A stretch of 64,000 nucleotides of DNA from a virus. The stretch lies in the IMG/VR virus record IMGVR_UViG_3300037042_007110, positions 1 through 64,000 of that record; one strand, given 5' to 3'. The notes below the pieces were generated by a model. The model saw only the letters and a program-made list of their open reading frames with translations, made no database searches and was not told where the DNA came from. Positions 32,766-39,529 of the stretch are shown piece after piece. Each line of letters opens with the position of its first letter. Positions within the stretch are counted from its first letter, which is position 1. The translations under genes and the position numbers were made by a program.

Positions 32766-33416
32766 ATGTATGCCCATCCGGAGACGGACAACGAGGCCAG
32801 GATCATCGAGGCGGAGGCGCGGCTTCAGCCCAGACGGACGCGGGTCATCGTTGTGTGCCACCGCTGCGGGCAGAACTACGTGGCCGGCATGGGGCACCAC
32901 GAAAGCGACTGGTGTCGTGTCGCTGAGGCGCAGCGCCGGTGGGCGGGGCGGGGAATGACGGTCGTCCATTCCGGGGTGCTTGGCATTGCCGCGGACGCAG
33001 GCGTTCGCGTCGTCCAAGACATCGGCGGGTTCGCGTACTCGTACGGAAGCTACAAACTCGCCAAGGCCGAGTCCCGGCCGTACGTGCCAAAGTGGTTCGC
33101 GAAGGTTGTCGGCGCGACGCAGTATATGCAGCGACCGAGGCGCGTGCTGCTCTTGCGGGTGTTGCAGGACCAGCGTTTCAGGCTGGCCCGCGCGTTCATA
33201 GCGGAGCGCGGCACGGCGTGGCTTGAGCTCCCGATCGCGAACATTCGGAAGGCGCGGCTCCGCGCGCCGCACTACCCCTGGTCACGCATGATGGACGAGG
33301 TCGCCGGCGCATGGGGGCACGTCCTCGTGACCCCGCCGATGTGGCAGTCGAAGAGTCAGGAGGAGCGGGCGCTCCGCGAGCAACTTCGGTGCGAGGACTA
33401 CACGGACACCGTGTAG
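32766..33416 (+). CDS. Unknown protein with zinc-finger-like N-terminus
   Basis: 216 aa, ATG with AAGGAGAG upstream. CHRCGQNYVAG with a later HHESDWC (about 31-50) could bind zinc. Downstream are AYSYGSYKLAKAESRPYVPKWF and basic helices (RPRRVLLLRVLQDQRFRLAR). Unrecognised; context among regulatory and replication genes. Confidence 0.65.
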   Translation: MYAHPETDNEARIIEAEARLQPRRTRVIVVCHRCGQNYVAGMGHHESDWCRVAEAQRRWAGRGMTVVHSGVLGIAADAGVRVVQDIGGFAYSYGSYKLAKAESRPYVPKWFAKVVGATQYMQRPRRVLLLRVLQDQRFRLARAFIAERGTAWLELPIANIRKARLRAPHYPWSRMMDEVAGAWGHVLVTPPMWQSKSQEERALREQLRCEDYTDTV

Positions 33417-33450
33417 GCGGCCGCGGGAGCGGACCGCGAGAGGTGAAGTC

Positions 33451-33681
33451 ATGGGAGGACCAGGGAAGTTGGTGGATAAGATGCGGCGGGCCGGGTACAT
33501 GACCGTCCACGAGGCTGCTCGCCGGGCCGGCGTCCACGCGACGACGATCTACAGACTGATCGACAGCGGCACCGTGGGAGGGCTCCGCATTGGGCGGTTC
33601 CGCTTCGTACATGCAGCCCAGCTCGGCGCCTACTACCCAGAGCCGGTACGCTCGATGATCTTGTCCGAGGCGGCCGCATGA
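33451..33681 (+). CDS. Excisionase/MerR-type helix-turn-helix protein
   Basis: 76 aa. MTVHEAARRAGVHATTIYRL followed by IDSGTVGGLRIGRFRFV is the HTH_17 pattern (helix-turn-helix plus wing) found in excisionases, BldC-like regulators and phage AlpA-like factors. ATG start with GAGAGG upstream. It overlaps the helicase gene by 4 bases (ATGA), so it may autoregulate that operon. Confidence 0.75.
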   Translation: MGGPGKLVDKMRRAGYMTVHEAARRAGVHATTIYRLIDSGTVGGLRIGRFRFVHAAQLGAYYPEPVRSMILSEAAA

Positions 33682-35105
33682 AGCTCGAGATCGGCAACTG
33701 CGCGACGCGGGTGGTTGCGGCTTCGGACGACGAGACCAGGTGGCTCATCGGCTACCTGACCTTCGTGGACGAGAGCAACGCCTTCCGGCAGCAACGGGGC
33801 GGGCGCGCGAAGCGGGTCAAGCCTCCGCGCATCCGGCTATACGATCCGCTCTCGGACACGTTTCCGAGCGGGCTGCTCCGCTTGGTACACGACCGGGCGA
33901 AGGAGCAGGGGTTCAGCGTGGAATGGCGGGACGCCCGCCAGCCGGGGCTGCAGCGCGACCCCGCCGCAGACCTCGCTTGGCTGCGACCCTACCAGCGCGA
34001 CGCACTGGAGGCGGCCATCAAGGGCGAGCGCGGGTTGCTTTGGCTGGCAACGGGAGGCGGAAAGACGGAGGTCGCAATCGGGTTGACCCGGGCGTTGCCC
34101 GGGAAGTGGCTGTTCGTGGTTCACCGCTCCAGCATCATGTACGAGGTCGCCGAGCGGTACGACAAGCGGACGGCCGAGCACGGGCTCGCCCTTGCCCCGG
34201 CCGCGCGGTTCGGGGACGGGCATCACGACCTTGGGGACTTCACCGTCGGGACGTTCCAGACCATCTACGCCAAGCTCGCCGCGCCGGAAGGGCGGGCACT
34301 GGTCGCCGGAACCCGCGGGCTCATCGTGGACGAGGCCCACACGCTTCCGGCGCGGACCTTCTACGGAGTGGCCATGGAGTTCGTGCACGCCCGGCACAGG
34401 ATCGGCCTCTCGGGCACCCCGCTGGACCGAGAGGACAGGCGGTCGCTGATGGCGGTCGGCGCTCTCGGTCCTGTCGTCTACCGCCTCCGTGCTGAGGCGC
34501 TCATCGAGGCTGGCGTCCTGGCTGCTCCCACGGTGCGCATGGTCCCAGTCGAGCAGTACGTCATCCGGCCAACGTACCGCGGGGTCTACGGCGAGGCGGT
34601 CGTCCGGTCGAAGGAACGGAACGACGCACTCGTCGCCATCGCGAAGTTCGCGCGGAAGCCCGCGTTGGTCTTCGTCAAGCTGACCGCGCACGGAATGGCG
34701 CTCCGGACGCTGATGGAGAAGGCAGGCCTTCGGGTTGCGTTCGTGTGGGGGAACTCTCAGCAGGCGACGCGGAGCAACGCCATTCGGTCCCTGGAACGGG
34801 GCGACCTGGACGTGGTCATTTGTTCGGTCGTCTGGCAGGAGGGCATCGACATCCCGGCGCTCGCAAGCGTCATCGTCGGCGCGGGCGGCAAGAGCACAAT
34901 CGCTGCTCTCCAGAGAATCGGTCGTGGAATGCGCCGACCCGACGGGAAGGACGGGTTCGACGTGTGGGACATCAACGACGTGGGCACCCCTGTGCTCGAG
35001 CGCCACTCCAAGACGCGGCGCCGGGCTTACGAACGGGAGGGCTTCGACGTGAGCGATCACGCGCTGGCCCAGTTACCCCTATGCGACTTGGCCAAGGCGA
35101 GCTAG
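33678..35105 (+). CDS. Superfamily 2 DNA helicase (UvsW-like)
   Basis: 475 aa. Motifs in order: LRPYQRDALEAAI (Q-like), ATGGGKTE Walker A (A124-E131), GTFQTIYAKL, DEAH box VDEAHTL (D218-H221), SGTPLDRED (motif III), QEGIDIPAL (motif V) and ALQRIGRGMRRPDG (motif VI). T4 UvsW and related helicases remodel branched DNA in recombination-dependent replication. It overlaps the initiator gene by 25 bases. Confidence 0.9.
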   Translation: MKLEIGNCATRVVAASDDETRWLIGYLTFVDESNAFRQQRGGRAKRVKPPRIRLYDPLSDTFPSGLLRLVHDRAKEQGFSVEWRDARQPGLQRDPAADLAWLRPYQRDALEAAIKGERGLLWLATGGGKTEVAIGLTRALPGKWLFVVHRSSIMYEVAERYDKRTAEHGLALAPAARFGDGHHDLGDFTVGTFQTIYAKLAAPEGRALVAGTRGLIVDEAHTLPARTFYGVAMEFVHARHRIGLSGTPLDREDRRSLMAVGALGPVVYRLRAEALIEAGVLAAPTVRMVPVEQYVIRPTYRGVYGEAVVRSKERNDALVAIAKFARKPALVFVKLTAHGMALRTLMEKAGLRVAFVWGNSQQATRSNAIRSLERGDLDVVICSVVWQEGIDIPALASVIVGAGGKSTIAALQRIGRGMRRPDGKDGFDVWDINDVGTPVLERHSKTRRRAYEREGFDVSDHALAQLPLCDLAKAS

Positions 35106-36502
35106 AGCGACACCTGGGCACCTCGGCTGCGTGCCTCTGGCGGGTGCTGGTTGCCGCCGCCCACGGAGGCTACGTGACGCTCTGCGCGTTCGAGATGGAG
35201 ACGGCCTCCGGGCTCACCCCGAAGCAGACGCGCCACGCGCTGGAACGCCTCCGGGTCGCTGGGTTGCTCAGCTCGGCGTCAGGCTCGTCGTCCGTGCGCC
35301 GGGTGCGCGGCTCCGTCCTCGGTGCCGACGACGTCGTCCCGAAGGCTGCCTTGCGGCGGGCCGAAGGCGGGCGGCGCGGCAACGGGAAGGACGTGGGCGC
35401 GCAGGCGGGGCGGCAAGCGGGGCGACAAGCGGGGCGACAAACGGGGCGACAAACAGAGGAGCAGCGCGAAACAACTCTGGAAATAGGATTGGGCACCGCA
35501 AGCAAGATGGCCAGTCCAAAGGACGGCGTTCTAGACGGAGTCGGGGCGGAGTCTGCCCTCCCCTACGGGGAGGTGCAGCCCGGGGCGGTGCATGCGCTCG
35601 CGCGAAGCCGCGCGCCCGCGAAGGACATCGTGGACATGACGTTGGTAACTATGGAGTCTTACTCGCTCACTTCGTTCGCTCGTAAGACGTGCCCCGCGTC
35701 CGGGACGCAGGGCACGCCTTGCGGGGAATTTGTCGAACATCGAGACGGGGTTGCGGGGGTTGTCGCCCCATCAGCAGGCCCTTCCGACGCGCCGGACGGA
35801 GCCCCAAGGCGGGGCGTGCGGGAGCTGCTGGCGCTGCCGTTCGTGCCGAGTCTGCGCCTGCCCGATGGGCGCTCCGCGGAGCTGGCCGTTCGTACTCCGA
35901 ACCCGCCGCCGGCCACGCCCACGACGGCCGGACCCGACGTGTGTCGGCATCTCGGGCGGCTGTGGCTGACCGCTCGGCGGGCGCTCCAGAACGTGGACGA
36001 TGTCCGGGCGCACTCGCTGGCGAAGGGTCACGGGCAGCTCGGCGTTGCTGCTCTGGACTTCTGGGCTGCCTGCGCCGAGCATAGCGTGGAGCCCGCTGAG
36101 TGGGTGGCGTGGTCGTTGGAGTGGTGGTCGCGTGAGAAGGGCGGGCAGCCGCCGATCAAGCTCGTCCTGTCCGGGGACCAGGTGCAGAAGGGGCGCGTTC
36201 GTCGAATGTACCGTATCCGGCAGCGGCACCTTGGCGGGCGCGTCACCTACGACCCGGTCGGCCGGGCGTTCCTGTACCGCTTCCGTGCGATGGAGCGCAA
36301 GCTGGATGCCCTTGTGGCGCGGACGGCGGGAGCAGCCGGAGACGACCAGGTACGTTCCGTCGTTTCCGAGTTCTTCCCGCGTGGTGCGGAGCACGCGGCG
36401 GCTCTGCTCGCGGAAGTCCATTCACGCTGCGTCACCGCGATGAGCGGGCTCCGCGACGACGCCGCACGCGGGACGTTCATCTGGGTCGACGGAGCGCAAT
36501 AA
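35081..36502 (+). CDS. Replication initiator-like protein (lambda O-like architecture)
   Basis: 473 aa from the ATG at 35081. N-terminal winged-helix-like segment: YVTLCAFEMETASGLTPKQT followed by RHALERLRVAGLLSS (about 27-65). A repetitive linker AGRQAGRQAGRQTGRQT (about 107-124) is encoded by four 12-base iterons. The C-terminal domain (about 285-470) has LGRLWLTARRALQNV and WVAWSLEWWSREKGG. It precedes a DnaB-like helicase and a primase. This layout, DNA-binding domain, iterons inside the gene, then a helicase-interaction domain, is that of lambda O and related initiators. The function is inferred from architecture and context. Confidence 0.6.
   Translation: MRLGQGELERHLGTSAACLWRVLVAAAHGGYVTLCAFEMETASGLTPKQTRHALERLRVAGLLSSASGSSSVRRVRGSVLGADDVVPKAALRRAEGGRRGNGKDVGAQAGRQAGRQAGRQTGRQTEEQRETTLEIGLGTASKMASPKDGVLDGVGAESALPYGEVQPGAVHALARSRAPAKDIVDMTLVTMESYSLTSFARKTCPASGTQGTPCGEFVEHRDGVAGVVAPSAGPSDAPDGAPRRGVRELLALPFVPSLRLPDGRSAELAVRTPNPPPATPTTAGPDVCRHLGRLWLTARRALQNVDDVRAHSLAKGHGQLGVAALDFWAACAEHSVEPAEWVAWSLEWWSREKGGQPPIKLVLSGDQVQKGRVRRMYRIRQRHLGGRVTYDPVGRAFLYRFRAMERKLDALVARTAGAAGDDQVRSVVSEFFPRGAEHAAALLAEVHSRCVTAMSGLRDDAARGTFIWVDGAQ
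35406..35453 (+). repeat. Four 12-base iterons inside the initiator gene; candidate origin
   Basis: Tandem units CGGGGCGGCAAG, CGGGGCGACAAG and two of CGGGGCGACAAA. They are followed by a locally less GC-rich stretch (35461-35520, with AAACAACTCTGGAAATAGG). The same unit, CGGGGCAACAAA, occurs three times at 51538-51573. Confidence 0.6.
35656..35688. repeat. Inverted repeat GTCTTAC...GTAAGAC in initiator gene
   Basis: Arms at 35656-35662 and 35682-35688 around CTCACTTCGTTCG-type sequence, in a stretch of reduced GC content. Part of the possible origin region. Confidence 0.4.
35688..35716. repeat. 14-bp near-perfect palindrome
   Basis: CGTGCCCCGCGTCC and GGACGCAGGGCACG with a single central base and one mismatch. 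The close spacing suits a protein-binding palindrome in the putative origin. Confidence 0.4.
36497..36502 (+). promoter_or_regulatory. CAATAACC leader copy (before DnaB-like gene)
   Basis: GCGCAATAACCCGGGGCGACC precedes the ATG at 36515; the TAA is the stop of the initiator gene. Member of the recurrent leader set. Confidence 0.4.
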
Positions 36503-36514
36503 CCCGGGGCGACC

Positions 36515-37834
36515 ATGACAGACGGAACAGAGCAGTACGGGTTCACCCGTGCGTTCGAGCTGGCGGTCCTTCGCCATCTGGTTCTCGAACCGCGGGTGTG
36601 GGGACAGGTCGGAGGGAGCATCGAGCCCGACGCGCTGGGCTCGGAGGAGGCGAAGCTGCTCGCGAAGGCGGTGGCGGCGATTGCGGCGGAGACGGGCCGG
36701 GGACCTGGAAGCGGAACGCTTGTTGTCCAGCGGGTTGCGCGCTGGCGGCACGAAGGGCGGGTCACACACGAACAGGTGATGGCCGTCTCGGACCTGGTCG
36801 ATGAACTCGAGGACTGGGAGAACCCACCGCCCGTGGACGGCGTCGTCCACGAGCTCGTTCCAGTTCTCCAGGAACGGCGAAACCGAGAGGCCGTGCGCAT
36901 GGCCATGAAGCGGGTCGCCACCCGGGACGACCTGACGGACGTGATCGAGCATCTCCAGGCGACCAGTCGACTCGGAACTACTCAGGCCGTCACCGGAGTG
37001 GAGCTTGGGCCGGACGCGCTCGCCGTCGTGCGCAACCTGCGTCAGACGGACCGGCTCCGCACGGGGATTCTCGAGCTGGACACGGAGCTGGGCGGCGGGC
37101 CGCCGATCAGCTCGCTGTCCGTCGCGATGGGTGGAAGCGGCGACGGCAAGTCGATGTTGCTCTGCCACATGGCGGGGTCCGCGCTGATGGGCGGGTTCAA
37201 CGTGCTGGTCGCGACGCTGGAGCTGAACGACGGGCAGTGGCTCGCGCGGCTCATGGCGAACCTGACCGGCATCCCCATCGACACCATCATCGAAGGCTCG
37301 ATGGAGCGGGACTGTGCGCACCGGCTCGGGGACCTTCCGCTCGGCCGGTGCGAGGTCGGGCATTGGGCGCCGGAGGTGACCAGGGTCGCCGACCTCATGG
37401 AGTGGGTCGACCAGGTCGAGCAGCGGAAAGGCTGGAAGGCCGATCTCTTGGTCGTGGACTACGCCGACCTCCTCGGGCACAGCAAGATGCGCGACTACGA
37501 AGGGATGCGCGAGGTCTACAGCGGGCTCCGGGAAGAGTTCGCCGTGAAGCGCCACGGGTGGGTCTGGACGGCGTGCCAGAGCCGGCGGAAGGCGAAGGGC
37601 GGCAAGGAGAAGCAGGGCGCCGATGACGGTGCTGACTCCCAGCACAAGATCAGGGTGTCCGACCTCTGGATCGTGTTGCGAATGAGCGAAGACGGCTCCG
37701 AGATCGAGTACTACGTGGCGAAGAACCGGGGAGGGAAGCGCGGTGGCTCGGTCACGTTGCCGACCGAGTTGGAGTGCGCGCGGATCGCTCCCATCGCGGA
37801 GTTGACGTCCGATGACCTACCAGACCTCTTCTGA
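36515..37834 (+). CDS. Replicative DNA helicase, DnaB/RecA-fold
   Basis: 439 aa. A helical N-terminal domain (FELAVLRHLVLEPRVWGQV) precedes a RecA fold. Walker A GGSGDGKS (206-213), Walker B ADLLVVDYADLLGHSK, and an arginine-finger region with WVWTACQSRR. The closing VAKNRGGKRGGSV is the DnaB-type KNR-G motif. It unwinds DNA at the fork with the primase encoded by the overlapping next gene. Confidence 0.9.
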   Translation: MTDGTEQYGFTRAFELAVLRHLVLEPRVWGQVGGSIEPDALGSEEAKLLAKAVAAIAAETGRGPGSGTLVVQRVARWRHEGRVTHEQVMAVSDLVDELEDWENPPPVDGVVHELVPVLQERRNREAVRMAMKRVATRDDLTDVIEHLQATSRLGTTQAVTGVELGPDALAVVRNLRQTDRLRTGILELDTELGGGPPISSLSVAMGGSGDGKSMLLCHMAGSALMGGFNVLVATLELNDGQWLARLMANLTGIPIDTIIEGSMERDCAHRLGDLPLGRCEVGHWAPEVTRVADLMEWVDQVEQRKGWKADLLVVDYADLLGHSKMRDYEGMREVYSGLREEFAVKRHGWVWTACQSRRKAKGGKEKQGADDGADSQHKIRVSDLWIVLRMSEDGSEIEYYVAKNRGGKRGGSVTLPTELECARIAPIAELTSDDLPDLF

Positions 37835-38708
37835 ACCGGGAGCTGACCTGGAGCTTGTGCGGCGGGCCGTCCGGCTTGCGGACCACACCGGGCGCACGGG
37901 ATGGGCGCGCTGCTCGTGTCCGCTCTGCGTTCAGCGAGTCGGGACGCAGGACCGGCGTGCTTCGCTCGGCATCAACTTCGACACCGGGCGGTACCACTGC
38001 TTTCGGTGCGCCGCGTGGGGCTACCTCCGCGCCGGCGACAAGAACGCGCCTGCGCGTATCGCGGAGGAGCCGGAGGAGGGTGCGCCCGACCTCGGGCCGC
38101 CCGAAGACTGGACGCCCCTATGGGAGCCGCCAGGGGACTCTGCGTCGGTGCTCGCGGCGGCTCGGGCCTACCTCCGTCGGCGGAGGGTCAGCAGCCAGAC
38201 CATCCGGGACGTGCAGATCGGCGCGTGCCTACGGGGCTGGGCGCGCGGGCGTGTCGTCGTTCCCGTCCTCGCCGCGGACAGGCGGACGTGGGTTGGCTGG
38301 CAAGGGCGGTTCTGGGGTCAGTGCCCGCCAGCTATCCCGAAGTACCTCACGGCCGGGGGGATGGATCGTTTCAACACGGTCTTCAACGAAGCCGCTCTCC
38401 TGGTCGAGACAGACCGCCCGGTCATGGTGGTGGAAGGCACGTTCGACGCGCTCCCCTACTGGCCGGACGTCGTGGCGTTGCTGGGCAAGCCGAGCGCGGG
38501 ACAGGAAGCAAAGCTCAGGAGGGCACCGCGCCCGGTCGTGTGCTGTCTCGATGGGGACGCGTGGCTGGAGTGCGAGATGCTGGCGATGCGATTGCAGCTT
38601 GACGGAGCAGCCGCCTCGTGGGTGAAGCTCCCGCCCGGGGAGGACCCCGGTTCGGTGGACCCGGCTTGGCTGACGCAGAAGGTGAACGAAGCGGCTGGCG
38701 CGCAATGA
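37812..38708 (+). CDS. DnaG-like DNA primase
   Basis: 298 aa, overlapping the helicase gene by 23 bases. Zinc motif: CSCPLC (C34, C36, C39) with CFRC (C63, C66). TOPRIM region: MVVEGTFDALPYWPD (glutamate of motif I) and VCCLDGDAW (DxD of motif II), plus YLTAGGMDRFNTVFN before it. Shorter than cellular DnaG and without a helicase-binding domain, as in other phage primases. Confidence 0.88.
   Translation: MTYQTSSEPGADLELVRRAVRLADHTGRTGWARCSCPLCVQRVGTQDRRASLGINFDTGRYHCFRCAAWGYLRAGDKNAPARIAEEPEEGAPDLGPPEDWTPLWEPPGDSASVLAAARAYLRRRRVSSQTIRDVQIGACLRGWARGRVVVPVLAADRRTWVGWQGRFWGQCPPAIPKYLTAGGMDRFNTVFNEAALLVETDRPVMVVEGTFDALPYWPDVVALLGKPSAGQEAKLRRAPRPVVCCLDGDAWLECEMLAMRLQLDGAAASWVKLPPGEDPGSVDPAWLTQKVNEAAGAQ
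38703..38708 (+). promoter_or_regulatory. CAATGACC leader copy
   Basis: GCGCAATGACCGTACAGAGGAGG ends the primase gene and supplies the ribosome site for the ATG at 38731. Confidence 0.35.
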
Positions 38709-38730
38709 CCGTACAGAGGAGGATGGACCG

Positions 38731-39522
38731 ATGGCAATGCTGAGAGTGACGGGGTTCCAGGCGACCGCGGAGATCCGCGGTACCGTGAAGAACGTCGGGT
38801 ACGATGGCGCGATCCGCCGTCTCTGGATCGATGCGCTGGACGCGGACGAGGCGGTCGTGCTCATCGCTGCTCTCGGCGGTGCGCCGGGGCACGTCGTGGG
38901 CGCGATGCCGCAGGGCGAGCAGGAGGTGGTGATGGCGGCGGCCGCTCCGGCGGCGGCGGCCCGAGCAATGGCCGTGCTGCACACGGGCGAGCCGAAGGTC
39001 GAGACGGTTGTCGTTCCGGCCGCGGTTCCAGCCTCCGCTACGCCGCCGGCCCCGGCCGAGCAACCGTCCGCCGCCGAGGTGAAGTCGGCACGGAAGCCGC
39101 CAGCAAGGAGGCGCGGGGTGGGCACCGCAGCGACGGTGCAGGACGACGTCGGAGCGATGGCTAAGAGCGAGCCCGAGCCGGCCGACGACTTCTCCCTGTC
39201 CGCCTCGCCGGTGGTCGAGCAGCCGGCGCCTCCGCCGGTGCATTCGGACCCGGACCCGGCCCCGGCCCCGGCCCCGGCCCCGGCCCCGGCCCCGGCGGTG
39301 CCTGTCGCCGCGCCGAGCACGGGAGGGGTGCCGCGCGAGCTGACCGAGGCGAAGAAGATACGGGACGTGGTTGCCTACTTCTACGACTCCGGCATCCGCG
39401 ACCCGGAGGAGATCGTCCGCCGGTGCCTGGAGGTCAAGGACGACATCCAGGTGCTGGCTCGCATCCGGAACGCCGACGAGCGTGTTCGGCGGGCCATCAC
39501 AGTCATGGGTCTGGACGCGTAG
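38731..39522 (+). CDS. Unknown protein with Pro/Ala-rich linker, replication cluster
   Basis: 263 aa. N-terminal beta-alpha domain (LRVTGFQATAEIRGTVKNVG, WIDALDADEAVVLIAAL), a long low-complexity middle with DPDPAPAPAPAPAPAPA encoded by CCCCGG tandem repeats (about 39255-39297), and a helical C-terminal domain (ELTEAKKIRDVVAYFYDSG, ERVRRAITVMGLDA). Position between primase and polymerase suggests a replication accessory factor or loader. Unrecognised. Confidence 0.65.
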   Translation: MAMLRVTGFQATAEIRGTVKNVGYDGAIRRLWIDALDADEAVVLIAALGGAPGHVVGAMPQGEQEVVMAAAAPAAAARAMAVLHTGEPKVETVVVPAAVPASATPPAPAEQPSAAEVKSARKPPARRRGVGTAATVQDDVGAMAKSEPEPADDFSLSASPVVEQPAPPPVHSDPDPAPAPAPAPAPAPAVPVAAPSTGGVPRELTEAKKIRDVVAYFYDSGIRDPEEIVRRCLEVKDDIQVLARIRNADERVRRAITVMGLDA

Positions 39523-39529
39523 CGGAGCC

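Noticed and set aside
33451-33681. Lysogeny control (excisionase)
   Set aside because: The HTH family includes excisionases, but no integrase or attachment site is visible. A regulator of the replication genes is as likely.
39255-39297. CCCCGG tandem repeat as a regulatory element
   Set aside because: It encodes a Pro-Ala linker in frame, which is common in phage proteins; no other evidence.
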